Assembly (NCBI RefSeq): GCF_034424645.1
Contig: NZ_CP139969.1
Span: 3,410,001-3,474,000 of the forward strand
Reading direction: 5' to 3'
DNA length: 64,000 bases
Source of the DNA: Bordetella avium
GTDB taxonomy: Bacteria; Pseudomonadota; Gammaproteobacteria; Burkholderiales; Burkholderiaceae_B
The position numbers and the translations under genes are program-made. Below the pieces are notes generated by a model. That model worked only from the letters and a program-made list of their open reading frames with translations. It searched no databases and was not told the origin of the DNA. Below are positions 17,373 to 27,635 of this stretch, piece after piece (within the stretch, counting starts at the first letter, position 1; each line of letters opens with the position of its first letter).

Positions 17373-17924
17373 TCAGCTTGGTTCGGCGGCAGGAGGATCG
17401 GCAGGCTTCTCCTCTGCAGCTTGATCATCGGCCGCTTGCCCGGCCTCATCGTGCAAGGCACGAAGTTCCTCTGTGCTGCGAATCACCCTGTCAAGAATCG
17501 AATCCAGTTCGTCATTGCCATCCAGCTTTGCCAAGAGGTCGCGCAATTGATGCCGCGCCTGAAGCAGGCGCTGCAGGCGCGGCACCTGTTGCACCAGGCT
17601 TTCGGGATGAAAGTCAGAAAATTTGGAGAACTCCAGCTCGATCCGGAGATTGCCCTCGCCTTTGGCGGTATCGGGCACGCTCAGATCAAGACGGGGCCTG
17701 ATCCGATCGAGAATTTCGTCGAAGTTGTCCCGGTCTATTTCGACGAAGCGACGATCTTTGAGCTTGGGCAGGGGTTCTTTCGGGTGGCCGGAAAGATCTG
17801 CCATCACACCCACCACCATCGGCAACTCTTTTTTCTCGATCGCCCCACCGTTTTCCACGTCGTAGGTGATCTGGACGCGAGGCGCCCGATTACGCCCTAC
17901 CCATTTCTGCAAACTATTGGACAT
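17373..17924 (-). CDS. tssB: T6SS sheath small subunit TssB (VipA)
   Basis: The 183-residue protein starts SNSLQKWVGRNRAPRVQITYDVE and contains PMVVGVMADLSG and LKDRRFVEIDRDNFDEIL, the standard TssB motifs. It ends in an acidic, Ala/Pro-rich tail of about 25 residues (DQAAEEKPADPPAAEPS). It is the first recognised gene of the T6SS operon, so the promoter should lie in the roughly 600 bases upstream. Confidence 0.96.
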   Translation of the reverse strand: MSNSLQKWVGRNRAPRVQITYDVENGGAIEKKELPMVVGVMADLSGHPKEPLPKLKDRRFVEIDRDNFDEILDRIRPRLDLSVPDTAKGEGNLRIELEFSKFSDFHPESLVQQVPRLQRLLQARHQLRDLLAKLDGNDELDSILDRVIRSTEELRALHDEAGQAADDQAAEEKPADPPAAEPS

Positions 17925-18085
17925 CAGAACTCTCGCTTTGCTACCGGAGCCTGAAACTTATCAACGAAGCTCTTCAACAGCATAGGTGAAGCGATCTGAT
18001 AAGGCTCCCACGACGCTGAGGCGCCACGCACACCGCTGCAATCAGGTATTGCAGAGCGACCAGCGTTCCAACCGAATAGGACCAT
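17924..18085 (-). CDS. Possible small leader ORF coupled to tssB
   Basis: A 53-residue open frame begins at the ATG at 18085, with GGAGAG about 10 bases upstream, and its TGA overlaps the tssB ATG as TGATG, the arrangement used elsewhere in this operon. The product (starting MVLFGW, ending KFQAPVAKREF) is not recognised. The frame can be extended to 18154. It could be chance: support is only the coupling, the ribosome-site-like sequence and an uninterrupted frame. Confidence 0.25.
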   Translation of the reverse strand: MVLFGWNAGRSAIPDCSGVRGASASWEPYQIASPMLLKSFVDKFQAPVAKREF

Positions 18086-18528
18086 GCTTAGCTCGCTCTC
18101 CAAGCTGACATGACCGCCTGCTTGCTTCTTTACGTTGAGCGCTCTGCACGGCAAGCCCCCTCCGCTGGCGGCAAACAGCGTGAAAAGAGGTGCGTCCGAG
18201 ACCTACGTGCAAGGCTGCTTTGTCGGCTTCAGGGTATGGCCGTCTGCAAATGAAAGAGGCGCCAATCGCCAGCTTGAGGCCCCCATAAACTGGAACGGGT
18301 TTATCCCTAAAGTTTTTTTATTGATCGGCGAGACACAGCACTTGGCCTGCCTACAAAGCAAGAAAGCCTCAAACGAGAGTCATCGTCCTGGACACGGGCA
18401 GAACGAAGCCCGCCTATCAGGAGGCGGCCGCCTATGCCGACGGCAATGCTGCAAAAGGCCTCGATACAAGCCCGCTTCTGGCCGCGCAGCCAGGCTTTGG
18501 CACCCATTCAGCATATGTGGAATTGAAC
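17925..18528. other. Divergent intergenic region between the T6SS operon and the acetoacetate decarboxylase operon
   Basis: This 600-base region should hold the promoters for tssB (leftward) and the decarboxylase (rightward), but I could not assign convincing -35/-10 pairs. Besides the possible coupled ORF next to tssB, the reading frame of the decarboxylase stays open upstream to a TAA at 18286 without an obvious start. A run of seven T lies near 18314. Confidence 0.5.
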
Positions 18529-19269
18529 ATGAACATAGACACCGTGCGGGCAAACGCCTTTGCCATGCCATTGACCAGTCCCGCCTTTCCGATGGGTCCT
18601 TACCGCTTCGTCAAGCGAGAGTTCTTCGTCATCACCTATCGCACCGATCCTGAAGCGCTACGCAGCGTCGTTCCCGAGCCTCTCGCCGTCACGCAACCAT
18701 TGGTGCACTATGAATTCATCCGCATGCCAGACTCCACAGGCTTTGGCGACTACACCGAAAGCGGACAGGTCATCCCGGTTGAATACGAAGGCGTGGCAGG
18801 CAGCTATACGCATGCGATGTATCTGAACGACCACCCACCGATCGCTGGCGGACGCGAACTGTGGGGGTTTCCGAAAAAACTCGCCCTGCCCACCCTGAAG
18901 GTCCATACCGACACCCTCGTCGGCACCCTGGACTACGGCCCCATCCGCGTCGCCACGGGCACCATGGGCTACAAGCACGAGGAGGTCGATATCGTGGAGC
19001 AAGCCAGGCATCTGAGCGCCCCGAACTTCCTTCTGAAAATCATCCCGCACGTCGACTGCTCGCCGCGCATTTGCGAGCTGGTCCGCTATTACCTCGAAGA
19101 CATCCGGGTATACGGCGCTTGGTCCGGCCCCGCAGCTTTGGAACTCGCACCCCATGCCTTGGCGCCGGTCGCCGATCTGCCCGTCCTGGAGGTCGTCGGA
19201 GCGCGGCACTTCATCGCCGATCTGACATTGGGTCTGGGCGAGGTGGTTTACGACTACCTGGCGAAATAG
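18529..19269 (+). CDS. adc: Acetoacetate decarboxylase family protein
   Basis: The 246-residue protein contains [13 protein letters not shown] at about residues 109-121. The first Lys (about 116) corresponds to the Schiff-base Lys of acetoacetate decarboxylase, with the adjacent Lys also kept. The reaction is acetoacetate to acetone and CO2. It heads a plus-strand operon with a 3-hydroxybutyrate dehydrogenase-like gene 47 bases downstream. I chose the ATG at 18529 (GGAA six bases upstream); an in-frame GTG at 18517 adds four residues. The upstream frame is unusually open. Confidence 0.88.
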   Translation: MNIDTVRANAFAMPLTSPAFPMGPYRFVKREFFVITYRTDPEALRSVVPEPLAVTQPLVHYEFIRMPDSTGFGDYTESGQVIPVEYEGVAGSYTHAMYLNDHPPIAGGRELWGFPKKLALPTLKVHTDTLVGTLDYGPIRVATGTMGYKHEEVDIVEQARHLSAPNFLLKIIPHVDCSPRICELVRYYLEDIRVYGAWSGPAALELAPHALAPVADLPVLEVVGARHFIADLTLGLGEVVYDYLAK

Positions 19270-19316
19270 CCACGTCGTTTCAGCTTCGTTTTTTATTCAT
19301 CCACAGGAGTCGAATC

Positions 19317-20102
19317 ATGAGCAATCTGAACGGGAAGGTAGCCGTTGTCACAGGCGCAGCAAGCGGTATCGGCAAGGAGATCGCGCGGGTACTCGCGGAC
19401 GCGGGCGCGGCAGTCGCCATCGCAGACCTGAATCTCGAAGGAGCCAACACGGCCGCCCGCGAGATCTCGCAGACGGGCGGCAAGGCAATGGGCATCGCGA
19501 TGGACGTCACCAGCGAAAACTCAGTCAACGAAGGGATGGACAAGGTCGCAGCCGACTACGGGTCGATCGATATCCTGGTCTCTAACGCCGGCATCCAGAT
19601 CGTCAACCCGATCGAGAACTACGCCTTCTCGGACTGGAAAAAAATGCAGGCCATCCACCTCGACGGCGCATTTCTGACCACCAAGGCCGCGCTCAAGCAC
19701 ATGTACCGCGACGATCGGGGCGGCATCGTCATCTACATGGGTTCTGTCCATTCCCACGAGGCATCGCCGCTGAAGTCCGCCTACGTGACAGCCAAGCACG
19801 GCCTGCTAGGCCTGGCGCGTGTGCTAGCCAAAGAAGGCGCGGCACACAATGTGCGCTCGCATGTCATATGCCCCGGATTCGTAAAAACGCCGCTGGTGGA
19901 AAAACAGATCCCCGAACAGGCCAGAGAACTCGGTATCACCGAAGCCGAGGTGGTACGCAAAGTGATGCTGGGCGCAACCGTGGATGGGGTATTCACCACA
20001 GTCGAAGACGTCGCGCAAACCGTCCTTTTTCTGTCGACCTTCCCGAGTGCCGCCCTCACGGGGCAGTCCTTCGTGGTCAGCCACGGCTGGTTCATGCAGT
20101 AA
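19317..20102 (+). CDS. bdhA: 3-hydroxybutyrate dehydrogenase-like short-chain dehydrogenase
   Basis: The 261-residue SDR has the TGAASGIG nucleotide motif at about 12-19, SNAG at about 89-92 and the catalytic set Ser143, Tyr156 and Lys160 (SAYVTAKHG). The [19 protein letters not shown] segment is characteristic of D-3-hydroxybutyrate dehydrogenases. It would interconvert 3-hydroxybutyrate and acetoacetate, feeding the upstream decarboxylase. AGGAG precedes the ATG at 19317; earlier in-frame starts lie inside the decarboxylase gene and are rejected. Confidence 0.88.
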   Translation: MSNLNGKVAVVTGAASGIGKEIARVLADAGAAVAIADLNLEGANTAAREISQTGGKAMGIAMDVTSENSVNEGMDKVAADYGSIDILVSNAGIQIVNPIENYAFSDWKKMQAIHLDGAFLTTKAALKHMYRDDRGGIVIYMGSVHSHEASPLKSAYVTAKHGLLGLARVLAKEGAAHNVRSHVICPGFVKTPLVEKQIPEQARELGITEAEVVRKVMLGATVDGVFTTVEDVAQTVLFLSTFPSAALTGQSFVVSHGWFMQ

Positions 20103-20145
20103 GGTCCAGCGCGCCACTGGGACATGACATCGTGAAGGACATCGC

Positions 20146-21273
20146 ATGACGTACCAGGATATCGACTTTCTTTTGGTCGGCGGCGGTCTGGCCAGCGCAC
20201 AGGCAGCCGAGACGTTGCGCCGGGAAGGTGCCACCGGGTCCATTCTTATCCTGTCGGCGGAGTCTATCCTGCCGTATCACCGCCCTGAGCTATCCAAACG
20301 CTACCTGCTCGGCACGACCGATGCGCCCCGTCTCCTGGTCCACCCCGAATCGTTCTACTGCAAGCAAAACATCGATGTCGCCCTCAACACTGCTGCCGTG
20401 TCACTGGATGCAGGCGAGCGCCTGCTCACGACCGCATCCGGTTCGCACATCCGTTATGGTCAACTGCTGATCGCCACAGGGGCTACAAGCCGGCAACTCG
20501 AGGTGCCTGGCGCCTCGCTCAAGGGCGTGCTCCCGCTGCGCTCACGCGACGATTGCGATGTAATACGCGCGCTCATCGCAAACGCCTCGCCAAAGGGTCT
20601 GCACGCAGTCGTGGCTGGCGGTAGCTTTCTCGGCATGGAAGTGGCCATGACGCTGGCCAAACTTGGCCTGAAGGTCACGATAGTCGAACGCAGCACACAA
20701 CTGCTCAAGCACCTGGCATCGCCGCTGTTGTCTGATGTATTCAGAGACCATGCGCAAGCGGCCGGAATAACTGTCGTCATGAATGACCCTGTCATCGCAT
20801 TCCAAGGCCAAGACCAGGTCTCAGAGGTCTTGACCGAACAGGGCAGGCGTATTCCGTGCGACCTCGCCATTCTTTGCACTGGCGTGAAGCCCGCCACCCA
20901 GTTTCTGGAGAGCAGCGAAATCTCGCTCGAAGACGGTTGGGTGCAGGTGGACGACAGGCTGGAGAGTAATGTGCCCGGCGTATTCGCCGCTGGCGACGTG
21001 GCCAGCTTCTTTGACCCCGTGTTCTCGCGCCGCCGGCACATCGAACACTGGGACAACGCCATCAAGCAAGGCCGCCTGGCCGCGATGAATATGCTCAGAC
21101 GGCGCCAACGCTACGACGAGGTATCGTATTTTTTCTGCGAAATTGGCGACCTCGGTTTCGATATGCTCGGCGATCCCACGGAAGACATCGACCAGACCAT
21201 TGCACGCGGCACGCTGCAAGAGCGCTCATTTTCGCTGTTCTGGAGGACATTGCGCGAGCCGTGTTCACGCTAG
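20146..21273 (+). CDS. FAD/NAD(P)-dependent reductase (rubredoxin/ferredoxin reductase-like), C-terminus probably frameshifted
   Basis: This 375-residue protein has two dinucleotide folds: LLVGGGLASAQAAETL near the N-terminus for FAD, and AVVAGGSFLGMEVAMTLAKL mid-protein for NAD(P)H. The FAD-binding VPGVFAAGDVASF follows. After residue about 365 (ERSFSLFW) the frame loses coherence and stops at 21273. The -1 frame continues sensibly as DIARAVFTLGRSADETRIAE, which is the start of the next gene. A single-base loss near 21243 would explain this. The flavoprotein core is complete, so it may still fold. The electron acceptor is unknown. Confidence 0.8.
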   Translation: MTYQDIDFLLVGGGLASAQAAETLRREGATGSILILSAESILPYHRPELSKRYLLGTTDAPRLLVHPESFYCKQNIDVALNTAAVSLDAGERLLTTASGSHIRYGQLLIATGATSRQLEVPGASLKGVLPLRSRDDCDVIRALIANASPKGLHAVVAGGSFLGMEVAMTLAKLGLKVTIVERSTQLLKHLASPLLSDVFRDHAQAAGITVVMNDPVIAFQGQDQVSEVLTEQGRRIPCDLAILCTGVKPATQFLESSEISLEDGWVQVDDRLESNVPGVFAAGDVASFFDPVFSRRRHIEHWDNAIKQGRLAAMNMLRRRQRYDEVSYFFCEIGDLGFDMLGDPTEDIDQTIARGTLQERSFSLFWRTLREPCSR

Positions 21274-22475
21274 GCCGTTCTGCCGATGAAACACGTATCG
21301 CCGAAAGCCTGATCCGCTATCGGACCAAGTTGAGTAACGAAAAAGAAAAGCTGGGGCATCCTGGCTTCGCGCTGCATGGGCTACCCACGCAGAATGTGCT
21401 GATACTCCAGGGAGGCGGAGCACTCGGCGCCTTTGAGTGCGGCGTCGTCAAGGCGCTGGAGGAGTGTCAAATCTACCCGGACATCGTCGCGGGCATCTCC
21501 ATCGGCGCCGTGAACGGCGCCATCATCGCCAGCCATCCCCACAATGCGACTGCCGCACTCGAAGCATTCTGGTCGGAACTCGAGGTCGCCTCATTACAGG
21601 GCGCGGCCGAACCGATGCAGCGGGCAATAGCCGTCATGCAAATCCTGCAACTCGGGGTGGACAACTTCTTCCGGCCGCGCTGGATTCCCAGCTACGACTC
21701 GCCCTGGGAGGCGCCCTGGAACTGGACGAGCTTTTACGATACCGCTCCCATGAGACGGCTGCTGTCAAAGTATGTGGACTTTTCTTCACTGAAATCCAGT
21801 CCCGTCCGGCTGCTGGTGGGAGCGGTCAATGTGCTGACCGCCGAGTTCGAAACCTTTGACAGCTACGTAGACGACCTGACCCCGGATCATATTCTTGCCA
21901 GCGGCAGCCTGCCCCCCGGTTTCTCCTGGACATTCGTGGACGGCAAGCCCTATTGGGACGGCGGTATTGTCAGTAATTCGCCGCTGGATCTGGTCATTGA
22001 CTGTTGTGGCCCCGACGGCAAGCGGGTTTTTATCGTGGACTTATTCGCCAGCCAAAAGGAGCTACCGAAGAATATGGTAGAAATCATGGCGCGCCGCGAT
22101 GAGATTGTTTATTCCGAGCGGGTGCGTAATGACTTGCGCACGCGCGAACTGATCGATGCCTATCGCGGCATGATCGAGAATCTCTTGCTGGAGATAGAGC
22201 CACAACGGCGCGAACGGATCAAACGGCTGCCACGCTACATCCAGCTCATGGGCAACGGCACGCAGACGCAGATCACGCGGTTTATCCGCCAGGGTCCTCC
22301 TGACGAGCCGTCCTCCCGAGACTATGATTTCTCTGATATCGCCATCCGGGCCAATCAGAAGCAAGGCTATGAGCAGGCAAAAACCATTCTCGCGGCATCG
22401 TCGTCGACAGCCCGACGCCCCCCAGACTGCGGAGCAGGTTCTTTGAAAGATGGCGCCAACGCAAACCAGGGCTGA
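21261..22475 (+). CDS. Patatin-like phospholipase
   Basis: The 404-residue frame carries the complete patatin catalytic set: oxyanion loop GGGALG at about 51-56, nucleophile elbow GISIG at about 78-82 (Ser80) and the DGG Asp at about 233. The C-terminal extension with YSERVRNDLRTRELIDAYRGM matches bacterial patatins that carry a DUF3734-type tail. It likely hydrolyses acyl lipids or polyester-related substrates. The start is a GTG overlapping the reductase stop by 13 bases. The first 40 residues look like the displaced tail of the reductase, so the natural protein may be a fusion or may start later. Confidence 0.85.
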   Translation: MFTLGRSADETRIAESLIRYRTKLSNEKEKLGHPGFALHGLPTQNVLILQGGGALGAFECGVVKALEECQIYPDIVAGISIGAVNGAIIASHPHNATAALEAFWSELEVASLQGAAEPMQRAIAVMQILQLGVDNFFRPRWIPSYDSPWEAPWNWTSFYDTAPMRRLLSKYVDFSSLKSSPVRLLVGAVNVLTAEFETFDSYVDDLTPDHILASGSLPPGFSWTFVDGKPYWDGGIVSNSPLDLVIDCCGPDGKRVFIVDLFASQKELPKNMVEIMARRDEIVYSERVRNDLRTRELIDAYRGMIENLLLEIEPQRRERIKRLPRYIQLMGNGTQTQITRFIRQGPPDEPSSRDYDFSDIAIRANQKQGYEQAKTILAASSSTARRPPDCGAGSLKDGANANQG

Positions 22476-22946
22476 GCCTTGCTTGTGTGCCTTCGTGGAA
22501 GCTGAGCCGCGTGCCACTCCCAGACCAGGAAGCGGGCGCCGCAGGCACTGCTTGCGAAAGCCCCCACATCGCGTGCCGAGAAGACCTCCTGCCCAGCAAG
22601 CACACCGGCCCGCTCCTGAACCCCACTCTTGAACCACACTTCCTCGCGGGCTACCGGCGGCGTTCCCGTGATCATGAAGCAGCATCTGAGGCCAATGCCT
22701 TCGGTTTTGGCCAGGGCCATCGCTCAAGCCCATCCCCTTCCATGCAGCCAACCGCGCGGTAATGCGACTGGCGGGTGCAGGCTTGGTATGCCTCGGCCCC
22801 GCGCAGAGCCAGGCTCAGTACACGCGGCCCAATTTTGCGCACGCTGACCGGCACCCTACAACGCATTACGCTATGTCCCTTTGTGCCGCTCTGCGTTGTG
22901 CTGCCCTGCCTGGTAGCGGCCTGGAACAGAAGGCAACACCAGACGC
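22476..22946. other. Unassigned stretch between the patatin gene and the tRNA-Pro transcription unit
   Basis: No gene I recognise lies here. On the minus strand one frame reads about 80 residues without a stop from near 22720, including ITGTPPVAREEVWFKSG and SACGARFLVWEWHAAQ, before entering the antisense of the patatin gene. It resembles coding sequence in composition but has no ribosome site or known family match. It could be a gene relic. Confidence 0.4.
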
Positions 22947-22977
22947 AAAAAAACCGGCAACGCTTTCGCGATACCGG
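22947..22977 (-). terminator. Rho-independent terminator of the tRNA-Pro transcript
   Basis: Read on the minus strand, CCGG-TAT-CGC, a GAAA tetraloop and GCG-TTG-CCGG form a stem of about ten base pairs with one mismatch, followed at once by seven T. It lies about 50 bases past the tRNA 3' end. Confidence 0.85.
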
Positions 22978-22989
22978 CTAGTTTTGCCT

Positions 22990-23008
22990 GCGGTGTGAAA
23001 CACACCGC
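22990..23008 (-). repeat. Perfect 8-bp hairpin between tRNA-Pro and its terminator
   Basis: GCGGTGTG and CACACCGC flank a three-base loop. There is no T tract behind it, so it is more likely a processing or antitermination element in the tRNA trailer than a terminator. Confidence 0.5.
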
Positions 23009-23028
23009 CGGGAATTCGACCAAATGAA

Positions 23029-23105
<77 letters not shown>

Positions 23106-23190
23106 ATTTGCATCACACTCCTGCTTGAAGCACTGTACTTTTCACACTGCGCTTTTCAATCAGGTTTGGGTGTTTTTGCTTCATTTCGCG

Positions 23191-24156
23191 CTATCGATCT
23201 CTCTCAACCGCGAAAGCGCAAAATTCTAACAGAGATTTTTGGAAAATGGAAGCGGGGTAGCAAGAAAGGGCATCACGCGCCTTTTGCGCCTCGACTTCGG
23301 CTGCGCGACGGGCATGCGCCAAGGCGTCGGTATCGCGGATCGCGGCGGCCACGGCGGCGAAATCTGCCTGGCCGGTTTCGATAGCCTGGCGGATTAGGGC
23401 CTGCTGCTCAGGGCTGCCGACTTCCATGACGCGGATGAGCGGCAGAGTGGGTTTGCCTTCACGCAGGTCGTCGCCGACGTTCTTGCCCAAGGCCAAGGCA
23501 TCGCCGCTGTAGTCGAGCACATCGTCGATGAGCTGGAAGGCAGTACCGATATGGCGGCCATAGGCCGCGGCGGCCGCTTCCTGCTCAGGGGTGGCACCGG
23601 CCAGCACGGCGCCAACCTGGGCGGCCGCTTCGAACAATTTGGCGGTCTTGTAGCGCACGACCTGGAGGTAGTGTTCTTGAGACACCTCGGGATCATGCAC
23701 ATTCAAGAGTTGCAGCACCTCCCCCTCGGCGATGACGGTGGTGGCCTCCGAGAGGATCTGCATGATCCGCATGGAGTTAGCCTCGACCATCATTTCGAAG
23801 GACCGGGAGTATAGGTAGTCCCCCACGAGCACACTGGCGGCATTGCCGAACACGGCATTGGCGGTTTCCCGGCCACGGCGCAGATCGGACTCGTCAACCA
23901 CATCGTCGTGCAACAGCGTGGCGGTGTGGATAAATTCGACCACGGCCGCCAGGAGTTGGTGATGGGTGCCTTCATAGCCCAGCGCCCGGGCCACCATCAA
24001 CACCATCGCCGGCCGCATGCGTTTACCGCCGGCACCGATGATGTAATCGCCTATGGTGCGGATCAGCACCACCTCAGAGTTCAACCGCTCGCGGATAACC
24101 GCATCGACGGCCTTCATATCGTCAGTAATAGGGGCAATGAGCGCGGGGAGATTCAA
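23191..24156 (-). CDS. ispB: Octaprenyl diphosphate synthase
   Basis: This is a 321-residue trans-polyprenyl diphosphate synthase with the two Asp-rich motifs DDVVD (about 84-88) and DDVLD (about 211-215) plus GGKRMRP near 43-49. It makes the long isoprenoid side chain of ubiquinone. The pairing of ispB divergent from rplU-rpmA-obgE is a widely conserved arrangement, which supports the specific call. Chain length cannot be read with certainty from sequence. Confidence 0.93.
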   Translation of the reverse strand: MNLPALIAPITDDMKAVDAVIRERLNSEVVLIRTIGDYIIGAGGKRMRPAMVLMVARALGYEGTHHQLLAAVVEFIHTATLLHDDVVDESDLRRGRETANAVFGNAASVLVGDYLYSRSFEMMVEANSMRIMQILSEATTVIAEGEVLQLLNVHDPEVSQEHYLQVVRYKTAKLFEAAAQVGAVLAGATPEQEAAAAAYGRHIGTAFQLIDDVLDYSGDALALGKNVGDDLREGKPTLPLIRVMEVGSPEQQALIRQAIETGQADFAAVAAAIRDTDALAHARRAAEVEAQKARDALSCYPASIFQKSLLEFCAFAVERDR

Positions 24157-24500
24157 GACGTATCCGGGTTGTGAAGCGAGCCGCGCGCAGCGGCTCTTAC
24201 CGTTGGCCTGGCGGCGATAAGTTCTGCCGGATTATACGAGGTGTCCGAGGAAGCTGCCCCGCACCCTGCCACAAACCGGAACTCCGGTGCGCAAACGCTG
24301 TTGCAAGCGCCAGGCGGGCCCGCCCCTTCCAAACTGGGCTCATATGTCCCTTGAGCCACGCCTAAGCCCTTAGCCTGAAAGCAATTTTTGACTTTCCTTA
24401 CCTGCCGGGCTAGAATTTATGGCTCGGCTTTCCCGTTTCAATGAAGCCGAATCAGGTGAGGGATAAACCTCATTCTGTCTTTCTTCTCAAGGAAAACCCC
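24157..24500. other. Divergent control region between ispB and rplU
   Basis: This 344-base gap contains a strong rightward promoter (24388-24416) and a leader of about 80 bases before rplU. The half nearest ispB is expected to hold its promoter, but no clear -10/-35 pair was found. No coding sequence is evident. Confidence 0.6.
24388..24416 (+). promoter_or_regulatory. Sigma-70 promoter of rplU-rpmA
   Basis: A -35 box TTGACT and a -10 box TAGAAT are separated by exactly 17 bases, oriented toward rplU. Transcription would start near 24423, giving a leader of about 80 bases. Confidence 0.8.
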
Positions 24501-24812
24501 ATGTACGCGGTCGTAAAAACCGGTGGCAAGCAGTATCGCGTTGCCGCTGGCGAAAAACTCAAGGTAGAACAGATACCTGCTGACATTGGGCAAGAAATCA
24601 CCCTGGACCAAGTGCTGTCCGTGGGCGAAGGCGACCAACTGAAAGTTGGTACGCCTCTCGTCGCCGGCGCTGTGGTCAAGGCTACGGTTCTTGCGCATGG
24701 CCGGCACGACAAGGTCAAGATCTTCAAGATGCGCCGTCGCAAGCACTATCAGAAGCGTCAGGGCCACCGTCAGAACTACACCGAAATCCGCATCGAAGCC
24801 ATCACGGCTTAA
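24501..24812 (+). CDS. rplU: Ribosomal protein bL21
   Basis: The 103-residue protein begins [20 protein letters not shown] and has the basic [16 protein letters not shown] segment that contacts 23S rRNA. The start at 24501 gives the standard family length and has AAGGAAAA about five bases upstream; a longer upstream frame is not needed. It is followed 32 bases later by rpmA. Confidence 0.98.
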   Translation: MYAVVKTGGKQYRVAAGEKLKVEQIPADIGQEITLDQVLSVGEGDQLKVGTPLVAGAVVKATVLAHGRHDKVKIFKMRRRKHYQKRQGHRQNYTEIRIEAITA

Positions 24813-24844
24813 TGGATTTCCGGTTTTTTAGCAGGAGCTAAAAC

Positions 24845-26406
<1,562 letters not shown>

Positions 26407-26484
26407 GTTCTCATCGTTTTGTGTCACCGGCCTCCCTCCCCCGGGACGGCCGGCCTTGGAAAATGCCTCGTACCGGTCATCGCC

Positions 26485-27618
26485 ATGACTGCCTCCCCTA
26501 TCTCGGTTATTGCATCGGCAAACCGTTTGGTTGCCAAAGTCGGCTCCTCGCTCGTTACCAATGAAGGCCGCGGCCTTGACCGCGCCGCAGTCGCCCACTG
26601 GGCGGCGCAGATCGCCGCGCTGCACAAGCAGGGCCGCCAGGTCGTGCTTGTCTCCAGCGGCGCCATCGCCGAAGGCATGGCCCGCCTGGGCTGGCGCAAG
26701 CGTCCTTCCGTCATGCACGAGCTTCAGGCTGCCGCCGCCGTCGGACAAATGGGTTTGTGCCAAGCCTATGAGGCGGCATTCGCCGAACATGGGCTGCGCA
26801 CGGCGCAGATTCTGCTAACGCATGAAGACCTTGCTGACCGTCATCGCTATCTGAATGCGCGTTCGACGCTCTTCGCCTTGCTGCGTATGGGCGTCGTGCC
26901 TATCGTCAACGAGAATGACACGGTCGTCACCGATGAAATCCGCCTGGGCGACAACGACACGCTGGGCGCGCTGGTCACCAATTTGATCGAGGCCGATTCG
27001 CTCATCATCCTGACGGACCAGCGCGGTCTCTACGAAGCCGATCCCCGCAAAAATCCGGATGCTCGTTTTATTTCGCACGCACAGGCGGGCGATACCGCAC
27101 TGGAAGCCATGGCGGGCGGCGCAGGCAGCGGTGTGGGCACCGGCGGTATGCTGACCAAGATATTGGCCGCCAAGCGGGCCGCGCATAGCGGCGCCCATAC
27201 CGTGATTGCCTCAGGCCGCGAACGTAATGTGCTGACCCGCCTGGCTCAGGGCGAATGCATCGGTACCGAACTCCAGGCAACGTTGCCGGTGTGGTCGGCG
27301 CGCAAGCAGTGGATGGCCGATCATCTGCGCCTGCGCGGACGTCTGGTATTGGACGAAGGCGCAGTCCAGGCTCTGCTCAACGAAGGCAAGAGCCTGTTGC
27401 CCATCGGGGTGACCGAGGTGCAGGGCGACTTCGAGCGTGGCGACGTGGTGGCTTGCGTGGATGCCTCCGGTCGCGAGTGCGCCCGGGGTCTGGTCAACTA
27501 CGCCTCGGCGGATGCCCGCCGCATCATGCGTCATCCGTCTTCGGAGATCACGCAGATCCTGGGCAGCATGACCGCCCCTGAATTGATGCACCGTGACAAT
27601 CTGGTGATTACGGAGTAG
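26485..27618 (+). CDS. proB: Glutamate 5-kinase
   Basis: The 377-residue protein has an amino acid kinase domain ([56 protein letters not shown]) and a C-terminal PUA domain from about residue 280. It catalyses the first step of proline synthesis. The ATG at 26485 is 78 bases after obgE, and the obgE-proB order is common in betaproteobacteria. A start further upstream would add residues not found in the family. Confidence 0.96.
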
Positions 27619-27635
27619 CGCCGCCCCGAGGCGCT
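27617..27635. terminator. Hairpin between convergent proB and the winged-helix regulator
   Basis: AGCGCC and GGCGCT pair around a seven-base loop and span both stop codon regions. There is no T tract on either strand, so termination here is only a weak suggestion. Confidence 0.3.

Noticed and set aside
18135..18653. 172-codon plus-strand frame before and into the decarboxylase gene
   Set aside because: It is out of frame with the decarboxylase, overlaps its conserved N-terminus and shows no protein-like motif.
22062..22751. 229-codon minus-strand frame overlapping the patatin 3' end
   Set aside because: Most of it is antisense to the patatin gene and the non-overlapping part is Gly/Arg-rich with no start signal. 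Only the neighbouring frame around 22480-22720 was kept as a possible relic.
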